From Clostridiales bacterium UBA1758 (lineage in GTDB: Bacteria > Bacillota > Clostridia > Oscillospirales > UBA1758), in NCBI GenBank assembly GCA_002315595.1, contig DCHG01000055.1:1-12361 (forward strand): a DNA stretch of 12,361 bases. The letters are read 5' to 3'. This document shows, piece by piece, positions 5,259 to 12,361 of this stretch. Positions within the stretch are counted from its first letter, which is position 1. The number at the start of each line of letters is the position of its first letter. The notes under the pieces were generated by a model, which ran no database searches, was not told the origin of the DNA, and was given only the letters and a program-made list of their open reading frames with translations. A program made the position numbers and the translations under genes.

Positions 5259-6647
5259 TCAATCGAGTGTGCCGGTGGTACGCGGGAACGGAAGCACGTC
5301 GCGGATATTCGGGATGCCCGTCAAGTACATGACCATACGCTCAAAGCCGAGTCCGTAACCGGCATGGTGGGTTCCACCGTATTTACGGAGGTTGAGGTAC
5401 CATTCATAATTTTCGCGCTTCAAACCGCATTCGTTCATGCGGCGGACAAGCACGTCATAGCGTTCTTCTCTCTGGCTTCCGCCGATGAGTTCGCCGATTC
5501 CGGGAACGAACAGATCCATTGCCGCAACGGTCTTTCCGTCGTCGTTGAGGCGCATATAGAAGGATTTGATTTCTTTCGGGTAGTTGATTAAAAACATCGG
5601 CTTACCCATAACTTTTTCGGTCAGGTATCTTTCGTGTTCGGTTTGCAGGTCGCAACCCCAAAATACCGGGTACTCAAATTCGTCCTTATGCTTCTCTAAT
5701 ATTTTTATTCCTTCGGTGTATTCCATGACACCGAAATCGGAATTGACGATGTGATTGAGGCGTTCCACCAATCCTTTGTCGAAGAAGGTACCGAAGAATT
5801 CCATTTCTTCGGGGCAATTTTCAAGGACGTAGGAGATGATATATTTGACCATTTCTTCGGCAAGTTGCATATCGTCGGCGAGGTCGGCAAAAGCAATTTC
5901 CGGCTCGATCATCCAAAATTCCGCCGCATGGCGTGCGGTGTTGGATTTTTCAGCACGGAAGGTAGGACCGAAGGTATAGGTCTTTCCGAATGCAAGAGCA
6001 AAGGTTTCGGCTTCAAGTTGACCGGAAACGGTCAGATTCGCTTCTTTTTTGAAGAAATCCTGCGAGTAGTCGACTTTGCCGTCTTCGGTTTTCGGAACAT
6101 TGTTGAGGTCGAGGGTGGTCAGTCGGAACATTTCGCCTGCGCCCTCACAGTCGCTGCCGGTGATCAGCGGAGTGTGTGCATAGACAAATCCACGTTCATT
6201 GAAGAATTTATGAATTGCATATGCTGCGGCACTTCTGACGCGGAAGGCGGCACCGAAGGTGTTCGTTCTCGGACGGAGATAAGTGATGGAACGAAGAAAT
6301 TCCATGGAATGACGCTTTTTTTGAAGCGGATAGTCGGGATCGCTCGTTCCTTCGATTTCAGCAGAGATCAATTTCATTTCAAACGGCTGTTTTGCGTCGG
6401 GAGTAGCAATGATTTCGCCGTTGCAAATGATCGAACTGCCGACATTCAGTTTCATCAATTCGACAAAGCCCGGAACATCGGCGTCCGCAACAACCTGCAT
6501 ATTTTTAAAGAAAGAGCCGTCGTTCAGTTCGATAAATCCGAAAGATTTCGAATCACGGATGGTTTTCACCCATCCGGCGACGGTCACTGTTTTGCCCGCA
6601 TATTCATCCAGTGAACGGAACAGTGCCTTGATCTCTGTACGTTTCAT
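5259..6647 (-). CDS. asnS: asparaginyl-tRNA synthetase
   Basis: AsnRS attaches asparagine to tRNA-Asn in the cytoplasm. The 462-residue protein shows the class IIb layout: an OB-fold anticodon-binding domain (about 15-110, with VAGWVKTIRDSKSFGFIELNDGS), then the catalytic core with motif 2 (FGPTFRAEKSNTARHAAEFWMIEPE, given here as FGPTFRAE and the following HAAEFWMIEPE) and motif 3 near the C-terminus (GLGFERMVMYL). The AEFWMIEPE stretch, rather than an aspartyl-type motif, identifies AsnRS. I prefer ATG 6647 (MKRTEIK) because homologues begin so; ATG 6659 is in frame four codons earlier and may be the true start given the leader structure. First gene of an operon with an aminotransferase and nrdR. 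There is no T-box leader: the distance from promoter to start is only about 60 bases. Confidence 0.96.
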   Translation of the reverse strand: MKRTEIKALFRSLDEYAGKTVTVAGWVKTIRDSKSFGFIELNDGSFFKNMQVVADADVPGFVELMKLNVGSSIICNGEIIATPDAKQPFEMKLISAEIEGTSDPDYPLQKKRHSMEFLRSITYLRPRTNTFGAAFRVRSAAAYAIHKFFNERGFVYAHTPLITGSDCEGAGEMFRLTTLDLNNVPKTEDGKVDYSQDFFKKEANLTVSGQLEAETFALAFGKTYTFGPTFRAEKSNTARHAAEFWMIEPEIAFADLADDMQLAEEMVKYIISYVLENCPEEMEFFGTFFDKGLVERLNHIVNSDFGVMEYTEGIKILEKHKDEFEYPVFWGCDLQTEHERYLTEKVMGKPMFLINYPKEIKSFYMRLNDDGKTVAAMDLFVPGIGELIGGSQREERYDVLVRRMNECGLKRENYEWYLNLRKYGGTHHAGYGLGFERMVMYLTGIPNIRDVLPFPRTTGTLD

Positions 6648-6659
6648 CCGTATTACCAT

Positions 6660-6690
6660 AGCATTCGCAAACGCGAGTGCCCCTTTCTAA
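6660..6690 (-). promoter_or_regulatory. asnS leader: distant Shine-Dalgarno sequence and hairpin
   Basis: The only strong ribosome site, AGAAAGGGG (about 6690-6682), ends more than 20 bases before ATG 6659. Between them CACTCGC (6680-6674 region) can pair with GCGAATG around loop GTTT, with one mismatch. Folding this hairpin would place the ribosome site close to ATG 6659. The structure is seen by eye; its role in start choice is inference. Confidence 0.4.
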
Positions 6691-6712
6691 ACAATCAGTA
6701 TCATATCAAATT

Positions 6713-6741
6713 ATTATACTCAACTTCGCGTTTTTTTTCAA
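6713..6741 (-). promoter_or_regulatory. promoter of the asnS operon
   Basis: On the minus strand TTGAAA (6741-6736) and TATAAT (6718-6713) are separated by 17 bp. The A-run and CGCG lie in the spacer. The -35 begins only 16 bp after the stop codon of the upstream ABC ATPase gene. Confidence 0.88.
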
Positions 6742-6757
6742 GAGTTTTTCGGATTTT

Positions 6758-7648
6758 TTATTCATTAATTTGCGAAATAAGTATGCCGTCGTCCCGTAGT
6801 TCGGCGCGCACCTTTCCTTTTCCTGCGATTCCTGCACGATTTGCGTATTCGGACGGGATCTGCAAACGGTTAAATCGGTCTAGCACCAGAAGTTCCTCAT
6901 GTGAGTTTTCGGATTGTTCGGGATCCTGAATATTGGAAAGTTCCGCACGATAATTGCGGCGGATGATCTCACTCGATGTGCGACCGTCACGGATGGCAAC
7001 AGTGCGGTCGATAAAATGCGTCATTGAAATATCGTGCGTGACGATCACGATCGTGAGTCCTATTTCGCGGTTCAGTCGTTTGAACATATCCAAAATCGCC
7101 GCAGAAGTCTTTGTGTCAACGGCGCCGGTCGGTTCGTCCGCCAAAAGAAGCTTCGGTTGATTGGCGAGTGCGATGGCAATGGCAACACGCTGTTGTTCAC
7201 CGCCGGAAAGTTCATGCAGACGGTTGTGGGTGCGTTTGCCGAGTCCGACCTCGTCAAGAAGTGCCTTTGCACGGTCGCGGTCGACTTTGCCCGCAAGACG
7301 CATCGGAAGTTCGACATTTTCAAGGGCGGTGAGGTAGGGAATGAGGTTTCGGGCGTTGTTTTGCCACATAAATCCTACGGTGCGCTTTTTGAACTCAACG
7401 GTTTCCTTTTTGTCGATCGTGAGCATATTGTGCCCGCAAACCGTCAGCGTACCCGCGGTCGGCTTGTCCAATCCGCCGATCATATTCAGCAGTGTCGACT
7501 TGCCGGAGCCACTATTGCCGATGATCGCCATCAATTCGCCTTCTTCGACGATGAGGTCGAGTCCCTGCAAGGCGACGACTTCAATATCTTTGGTCTTATA
7601 GATTTTTACGAGGTTGTCGCAAAAAATGATCTTTTCTTTCTCAGCCAT
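6758..7648 (-). CDS. ABC exporter ATPase with AbrB-like C-terminal extension
   Basis: This 296-residue nucleotide-binding protein belongs to the MacB/LolD-type group that powers FtsX-like permeases. Walker A is GNSGSGKST (44-52), the Q-loop Gln is 96, the signature LSGGEQQ is 147-153, Walker B LLLADEP is 167-173 with Glu172, and the switch His is 205. The usual domain ends near residue 225; about 70 more residues follow. Residues 254-290 (LVLDRFNRLQIPSEY ... ELRDDGIL) resemble a swapped-hairpin AbrB/SpoVT domain, which normally binds DNA or mediates dimerisation. In the helix after the signature the common AIARAL reads AIAIAL, a lost arginine. ATG 7648 was chosen: GGGGAG lies seven bases upstream and it overlaps the preceding ATPase stop by eight bases. 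Last gene of the exporter operon; I see no terminator after it. Confidence 0.92.
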   Translation of the reverse strand: MAEKEKIIFCDNLVKIYKTKDIEVVALQGLDLIVEEGELMAIIGNSGSGKSTLLNMIGGLDKPTAGTLTVCGHNMLTIDKKETVEFKKRTVGFMWQNNARNLIPYLTALENVELPMRLAGKVDRDRAKALLDEVGLGKRTHNRLHELSGGEQQRVAIAIALANQPKLLLADEPTGAVDTKTSAAILDMFKRLNREIGLTIVIVTHDISMTHFIDRTVAIRDGRTSSEIIRRNYRAELSNIQDPEQSENSHEELLVLDRFNRLQIPSEYANRAGIAGKGKVRAELRDDGILISQINE

Positions 7649-8321
7649 TGACGATCTCCCCATCGGAAAGCATGAAGACTTTGTCCGCAACATCGACGAT
7701 ATTCGGATCGTGGCTCGTCATGACAATCGTAATATGCTCGTTTTCCACAAGGGAACGGAAAAGTTTGATGATGTGAAGCCCGGAGGTCGAATCCAACTGT
7801 GCCGTCGGTTCATCGGCAAACAGAATCTGCGGCTTCGGTGCAATGGCGCGCGCGATCGCAATGCGTTGTTGTTCACCGCCGGAGAGTTCGAACGGCTTGT
7901 GTTTGGCACGCTTTTCAAGTCCGACCAGACGCAGACATTCCATGACGCGATCGGGGCGATCCTTGGGCGGAACGCCTGCGATACGAAGTGAAAGTTCCAC
8001 ATTCTCGTATGCGTTCAAAATCGAAATGATCGCAACGGACTGGAATACGATACCGATGTTCTTTTTTCGAAAATCGTCCCTTCCGTGTTCCCCGAGATCG
8101 CGCAGTTTTTGATTGCGGAAGTAAACATCACCATCTGTCGGCAGATCAAGTCCGCAAAGGGAATTCAAGAGCGTCGTTTTGCCCGATCCGGAACGACCGC
8201 GAAGAACGGTCAGTTTTCCCGCGGGGATTTCGGCATTTACGCCGTGGAGTGCGGTGACAAACCCATTGCCGACTTGAAAACGCCGCGTGACATTTTCGGC
8301 GCGCATAATTATTTCGTCCAT
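7641..8321 (-). CDS. ABC exporter ATPase (MacB/LolD type)
   Basis: The 226-residue ATPase has a standard length. Walker A is GRSGSGKTT (42-50), the Q-loop Gln is 94, the signature LSGGEQQ is 146-152, Walker B ILFADEP is 166-172 with catalytic Glu171, and the switch His is 204. The D-loop reads AQLDS instead of the common GNLDS. It differs from the next ATPase in the operon, so the two may form a heterodimer on the single large permease; this is inference. GGAGGTG is six bases before ATG 8321, and the gene begins 13 bases after the permease stop. It overlaps the following ATPase by eight bases, which suggests coupled synthesis in equal amounts. Confidence 0.95.
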   Translation of the reverse strand: MDEIIMRAENVTRRFQVGNGFVTALHGVNAEIPAGKLTVLRGRSGSGKTTLLNSLCGLDLPTDGDVYFRNQKLRDLGEHGRDDFRKKNIGIVFQSVAIISILNAYENVELSLRIAGVPPKDRPDRVMECLRLVGLEKRAKHKPFELSGGEQQRIAIARAIAPKPQILFADEPTAQLDSTSGLHIIKLFRSLVENEHITIVMTSHDPNIVDVADKVFMLSDGEIVNG

Positions 8322-8334
8322 CTTCGCACCTCCA

Positions 8335-11178
8335 TCAATCTTCGCCCATTTTCAGCGTTTCGTAGATCTTCATTCTCGAAATCATCACGCCGAAAACGGT
8401 CAAGCAAATGGCAATCATTGCGCCGATCGCACCGAGCAGTCGGATAAGATCATCCGAAAGTACCGTGACGACGAACGGCGGTATTTGCGTGGTGATATCG
8501 GTTGCCATGGATAGCAACGGCACAAACAATGTTGCGGCAAGATTTCCGATTAACACGCCCGCAAGAATATACGCGACAGAAATGAAGATCTGTTCGCAGA
8601 ACAACATACGGAATACGCCGAATTTGGAAAAGCCCATGCTTCGCAACACGCCGAATTGCAGGAATTTTTCACGAATGGCAAGCAACCAGTAGATTAAAAA
8701 TCCCGTTGCACTGATTGCCATCGTGATCATAAACGAAAGCGTCAGACTTCCGTTGATGCCTTTGAGAAGCGGATCGTTTTTGGCATTGATGACTTCCGCA
8801 GTACTGTCTTCGCTGAAACGCACGGTCAGCCCCGCATCGTCCATTTGTTCGTACAGTTCCGCAGTCGTTGCGCCTTCACTTTTTTTCACCCAGATATCAT
8901 AGGGCTCCAAAAGGCTTTCCGCCTGAATGTAACTGAGATTTGCCGCAAAGAAATAATAGGTTTGATACGGATCGAAGGTTGGCCAGTAGTCGACGACGGC
9001 AAGTGCAACAAATTCAAGATAACTGTCGTTGTTGCCCCATTGGGCATAGAACGCATCGCCGGCGTTGATACCGAAATCCGTCGACATCTTCGTTGAGATC
9101 ACCGCGCCGTTCGGGACCTTGGCAAGCAGATTGAGATAATTGTTCAGGTGGTACGGTAAAATACCGTCGCGGAATTCAACCGTCTGTGCGAACTGGTCGG
9201 GAAGCACACCCATGACCACGGCACCGACGCCACCCTTGGAGTGATCGGCGGAGTCGATCGAAACATATTTGCGCGTCAGGACCTTTGTGTAGGATTCTAC
9301 CGCGTCGAGATCGGAATATGCCGCCGTTGCGGGTTCGGAAAGGTAATACATTCCTTCCGAACTGGTCGCGGACATCGAAGAATACGGGGCACCCTCGATG
9401 TCGTATGCCTGCCAATACGGCGTGATTACAATATCCGCACCGTTGTGATAGTAGATCTCGTCGATGGCGTTACTATTCAGGGTGCGCGCCGTGACGGAAT
9501 TGAAAATACCCATCGAAACCGTGAAAATGAGGAATAACATCAGAAGGATGTTTTTTCCGTTCGCGCGGGTGATGTTCAGCATCGTCATATACTCCGGTGG
9601 CGGAAGTCGTCTGCCGACGAGTTTGGTTGCAAGTTTCAGTATCATCGGATAGATGCGGATAAAGAACAGTCCCGCACCGATGATGAAAAAGGTCGAAATC
9701 AAAAACATCAGCGGATCGACCGGCACCGTGGCGTTTTCCGTTGCAACGGTTTGTAAAAATTCGCGGTTTGAACGGTACGAAAACAGTCCGTAAAGCGAAA
9801 CGCCGATCAGAATGACGTCAAAAAATGTCTTTTTCCAAAGCGGTGTATCTTTTCCGCGGATCTTTGATTGCTTGTGCGCCACGACGCTTGTTTCTTTTGA
9901 TGTCATGACCGAAAGTAAGATCAGTCCGATCATCATTATGACGGATGCGACGGAATAGAGTACCGCATCGGAATTCAGGCTGACATCCAGCGGAGCACGC
10001 CCGATAAATTCCAAAAATCCGTTTGATGCGCCTGTCACTCTGCATAGCAGCAAACTCAACGGAATGGCGATCGTGTATGCTATTCCGCCGATGATGACGC
10101 CCTTATACAAATAAATGCGGAAGACCTGTCCCGTGCTGATACCTCGGCTTCGAAGTACCGCAAGTTCGTTACGGTCGTAATCGACGATCAGTGTGGAGAT
10201 CATATAGATATACATAAATATCATGCTGATCAACGGCACCTGTACCACCCAAAGGGTGGAAACAAGCGTTTGCTGACGCGTCAGATATTCATTCAGCACC
10301 GAAAGCATCGCGATGTCAGCCACGGCAACGCCTTTTTCTTCCGTTTGGTTTTTCGAAAGAGCCGAATAAACCGTGTCGAAATTTTCAAGCGTGATCTGTG
10401 TATAATCAAATGCAATGCAGGATTTCATACTGCCCGTCAACATCGGCGAATTCGGGAGCAGGATGTTTTTCATCCCGTCATAGTCCATCAAAAACAGACC
10501 GTCCAGCGACGCATAGTCGTTAAACCAGAAGGGATCCGTGGCATCCTTTGCCTTGAACACGCCGGTCACGACAATGATGTATGGATCCTCATCACGCGCA
10601 ATGTAATTGTAAAGGCGGTTTTCTTTTCCGAGGGTAAGACCGCTTTTTATCATCATCTTTTCCGTCAGGATGATTTCGATGCGTTTGCCGCCCTCGTAGG
10701 GGGCATTCATTTCGCCGTAGACAAATTCGATGTGATCCTCAATGTCGGCGACGGCACCTAACTGATACATACTCGACTGGTAACGGTTGAATTGCTTTGC
10801 ATTGACATTCAGCGTTTCGTCGTTTTTTGCAAGGATCATTCGATATGATTCCAAACGGTACTGTTCGGTGACGATGTCAAGGGGGACACTCGGCAACAGA
10901 CGATTTTGAATCATTTCATCGGCTTTTGCTTCACGCTTCAAGCCCGCATCCGGGTTGGCTTCCGTCCAAATCAGTTCCGTGGAAGCCTCATAGGAACCGG
11001 GATATTTCCCCGTACTGTTGTACTGCTCGATGAGATCGTTTTGAAGCATTTTGTTCAGTACCGCATTGGTATAAACGGGAATTTCACAGACCACTGCGAT
11101 GACGAGAACAAACCCGAGAAGCAGACAGAGGTACAACCAGATGTTTTTTATAATCTTTTTGAAAACAAATGAAAGCAT
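8335..11178 (-). CDS. FtsX-like ABC exporter permease with two FtsX modules
   Basis: The 947-residue membrane protein has about ten hydrophobic segments: one at 12-33, three at 308-332, 355-378 and 405-425, two at 451-468 and 490-512, one at 542-562, and three at 813-834, 862-888 and 910-934. Large extracytoplasmic domains lie at about 35-305 and 565-810. Each three-helix group follows a typical FtsX hallmark: ELAVLRSRGISTGQVFRIY (338-356) and FGVLRSMGFSKFGVFRML (842-859). The protein is thus two MacB/LolC-like halves in one chain. It would form the channel-less mechanotransmission permease that moves a lipid, peptide or antibiotic with the adaptor encoded just upstream. GGCGGGTGA precedes ATG 11178; the adaptor stop is 15 bases upstream. 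The substrate cannot be deduced. Confidence 0.93.
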   Translation of the reverse strand: MLSFVFKKIIKNIWLYLCLLLGFVLVIAVVCEIPVYTNAVLNKMLQNDLIEQYNSTGKYPGSYEASTELIWTEANPDAGLKREAKADEMIQNRLLPSVPLDIVTEQYRLESYRMILAKNDETLNVNAKQFNRYQSSMYQLGAVADIEDHIEFVYGEMNAPYEGGKRIEIILTEKMMIKSGLTLGKENRLYNYIARDEDPYIIVVTGVFKAKDATDPFWFNDYASLDGLFLMDYDGMKNILLPNSPMLTGSMKSCIAFDYTQITLENFDTVYSALSKNQTEEKGVAVADIAMLSVLNEYLTRQQTLVSTLWVVQVPLISMIFMYIYMISTLIVDYDRNELAVLRSRGISTGQVFRIYLYKGVIIGGIAYTIAIPLSLLLCRVTGASNGFLEFIGRAPLDVSLNSDAVLYSVASVIMMIGLILLSVMTSKETSVVAHKQSKIRGKDTPLWKKTFFDVILIGVSLYGLFSYRSNREFLQTVATENATVPVDPLMFLISTFFIIGAGLFFIRIYPMILKLATKLVGRRLPPPEYMTMLNITRANGKNILLMLFLIFTVSMGIFNSVTARTLNSNAIDEIYYHNGADIVITPYWQAYDIEGAPYSSMSATSSEGMYYLSEPATAAYSDLDAVESYTKVLTRKYVSIDSADHSKGGVGAVVMGVLPDQFAQTVEFRDGILPYHLNNYLNLLAKVPNGAVISTKMSTDFGINAGDAFYAQWGNNDSYLEFVALAVVDYWPTFDPYQTYYFFAANLSYIQAESLLEPYDIWVKKSEGATTAELYEQMDDAGLTVRFSEDSTAEVINAKNDPLLKGINGSLTLSFMITMAISATGFLIYWLLAIREKFLQFGVLRSMGFSKFGVFRMLFCEQIFISVAYILAGVLIGNLAATLFVPLLSMATDITTQIPPFVVTVLSDDLIRLLGAIGAMIAICLTVFGVMISRMKIYETLKMGED

Positions 11179-11193
11179 TCCGTTTCACCCGCC

Positions 11194-12210
11194 TCAGCCG
11201 ATAATCACAAGATCGCCTGCGCTGATGCCGGAAACGATTTCCGTCGTGGTACTGCCTTCGATGCCGATCTCGACGATGTTTTCGTTTCTGATGCCGTCGA
11301 TCAGTACCGGGACATAGTGTTTGCCACCGTAATACTGCACCGCATTTGCCGGCACGATGATTGCGTCGTCTTTTGACTCGATGACATATTTGAGTTCACC
11401 ACTCATACCGGAATGAATGTTTTCCGGGGCGGTGTCAAAGGTGAAAAGAATGCAGTTCTCAAACGATTTCGCAACATCCTCCGGCACTGTATCCGGCGTC
11501 ATTGCAACGGTAGCGGAGTATTCTTTGCCGCCGATCGTCACCGTGACCGCAGTGCCGACGGCGATGTTATAATCTTCCGTTGATTTCGTTCCCGTCTTGA
11601 CTGTAAAGTAATAATCTGACAGATCCGCAAGCGTAAAAAGTCCCGAACCGGCATTCACCCAATCGCCGACCTTGACATCGGCAATATAGGTGATCTCACC
11701 GTCGATCGGTGCATAGATCGTGGATTTGTCCAATTGAAGTTGCAGGTCATCCAATTGAAGTTTTGCGAGTTTGAGATCAATTTCGGCAAGTTGGACATCG
11801 GTCGCGGAAGCACCGGAAGCCACAGTCTGCTGATAATAGATTTCCGCCTTCTTCACATAGAGTTTATTACGTTCGATTTCGTTTTTCAGGCTGTCCACGT
11901 CGAGTTCTGCCAACACATCGCCCTTTTTGACTTGATCACCCGATTTGACATAAATTGCGGAAAGGTAGCCGCCTCGCTTTTCAAATGTCAGTGAATACTG
12001 TTTGACGGGCATAACCGTTCCGTTCCCGGTGACGGCGTTTTCGATATAACCGACCGTCGCTTCCTTCGTTTTATAAGTAATCGAGGATGTTTCGACCATC
12101 GGGATTTCCGCAACGCTCTCTTCCTGAGGCAGAAAACCGCAGGATACAAACCCGATCAACGTCAATGCCGTAAGTGAAAGAACCGTGGATTTTTTAACAA
12201 ACCGATGCAT
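11194..12210 (-). CDS. lipoprotein membrane-fusion (adaptor) subunit of the ABC exporter
   Basis: The 338-residue protein has a lipoprotein signal peptide: basic MHRFVKK, a hydrophobic core at 9-21 and the lipobox-like FVSC with Cys24. The body has the HlyD/MacA-type order: a split biotinyl-lipoyl domain (about 79-105 with VKSGDQVKKGDVLAEL, and 162-195 with APIDGEITYIADVKVGDWV), joined by a coiled-coil hairpin (about 106-160, rich in Leu, Lys and Glu), then a beta-barrel (about 196-275) and a membrane-proximal domain (about 283-338). The hairpin is shorter than in Gram-negative MacA, as usual in Gram-positive adaptors that need no outer-membrane channel. GAGGGG is six bases before ATG 12210. 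It is the first gene of the operon with the permease and two ATPases. Confidence 0.93.
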   Translation of the reverse strand: MHRFVKKSTVLSLTALTLIGFVSCGFLPQEESVAEIPMVETSSITYKTKEATVGYIENAVTGNGTVMPVKQYSLTFEKRGGYLSAIYVKSGDQVKKGDVLAELDVDSLKNEIERNKLYVKKAEIYYQQTVASGASATDVQLAEIDLKLAKLQLDDLQLQLDKSTIYAPIDGEITYIADVKVGDWVNAGSGLFTLADLSDYYFTVKTGTKSTEDYNIAVGTAVTVTIGGKEYSATVAMTPDTVPEDVAKSFENCILFTFDTAPENIHSGMSGELKYVIESKDDAIIVPANAVQYYGGKHYVPVLIDGIRNENIVEIGIEGSTTTEIVSGISAGDLVIIG

Positions 12211-12250
12211 AATTGTCCCCTCGTTTTTTATTCTTACAAAATTTGCTTAT

Positions 12251-12279
12251 ATTTTATCACAAGTTTCGTAATCATTCAA
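12251..12279 (-). promoter_or_regulatory. promoter of the ABC exporter operon
   Basis: On the minus strand TTGAAT (12279-12274) and TAAAAT (12256-12251) are separated by 17 bp, about 40 bases before the adaptor start. The -35 overlaps the apparent end of an upstream reading frame. Confidence 0.65.
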
Positions 12280-12361
12280 CGGCGAAGCGAAACATATTGA
12301 TTTTCGTCGTATTTTTTGTTGAAACCACCGAATATCCGTCGGGAAACCCAAGCATATTTAG
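12276..12361 (-). CDS. possible 3' end of an upstream gene, cut by the window edge
   Basis: On the minus strand the last ~85 bases are open in two frames, one ending at TGA 12278-12276 (ending KYDENQYVSLRR) and another at TGA 12274-12272 (ending NMFRFAVE). Both use plausible codons and I cannot decide between them, nor recognise a family. No terminator follows, so an upstream gene, if real, could read into the exporter operon. Confidence 0.25.
   Translation of the reverse strand, partial: KYAWVSRRIFGGFNKKYDENQYVSLRR

Noticed and set aside
5751..6614. A 287-codon plus-strand open frame opposite asnS
   Set aside because: The opposite strand encodes unmistakable AsnRS motifs; the plus-strand product is Phe/Gly-rich and resembles nothing.
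6660..6720. Possible T-box riboswitch before asnS
   Set aside because: The leader is only about 60 bases, with no T-box motif or terminator; far too short.
7641..7693. Earlier start for the second ATPase at 7693
   Set aside because: It would overlap the previous ATPase by 53 bases; ATG 7648 has a well-spaced GGGGAG site and a typical short overlap.
1..12361. CRISPR arrays, transposases, integrases, toxin-antitoxin or defence genes
   Set aside because: None seen: no regularly spaced short repeats, and no reading frame that I recognise as one of these proteins.

Overview
The window looks like chromosomal DNA of a low-to-mid GC Gram-positive bacterium, most likely a member of the Clostridia (Bacillota). 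The reasons are the DUF421/DUF4363 gene pair, a lipid-anchored rather than periplasmic adaptor in the ABC exporter, strong Shine-Dalgarno sites, one TTG start behind a GGGGGA site, near-consensus sigma-A promoters with 17-bp spacers, and tidy intrinsic terminators. This taxonomic call is inference; no rRNA is present.

Left part (1-2308). A 74-bp, base-identical copy of most of a tRNA-Pro(GGG) gene lies at 21-94. The complete tRNA-Pro(GGG), with encoded CCA, promoter and terminator, lies at 2232-2308 in the same orientation. The left copy lacks the three 5'-terminal bases and is instead joined to the first ~30 codons of a minus-strand gene that resembles the start of a carbohydrate-active enzyme. 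Between the two copies is one complete gene on the plus strand: a GH123-like/DUF4091 protein with a consensus promoter, three small inverted repeats and a clear terminator. The ~2.2 kb bounded by direct tRNA repeats is the most unusual architecture in the window.

Middle part (2380-6741). A two-gene plus-strand operon encodes a DUF421 (YetF-type) membrane protein and a DUF4363 small membrane protein with a 4-bp overlap. It converges on a minus-strand operon, asnS - aspartate aminotransferase (PF12897 type) - nrdR, across a shared hairpin terminator. The asnS operon has a strong promoter (TTGAAA-17-TATAAT) and a short leader with a hairpin between the Shine-Dalgarno sequence and the start codon.

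Right part (6758-12279). A tightly packed four-gene minus-strand operon encodes a macrolide/peptide-exporter-type ABC system: a lipoprotein adaptor (membrane fusion protein), a 947-residue FtsX-type permease with about ten membrane segments, and two different MacB/LolD-type ATPases. The second ATPase carries a C-terminal extension resembling an AbrB/SpoVT domain. The last ~80 bases probably contain the 3' end of another minus-strand gene running off the window. I see no CRISPR array, transposase, integrase or phage gene. I did not find a clearly new multi-gene system; the tRNA-flanked segment is the strongest lead.
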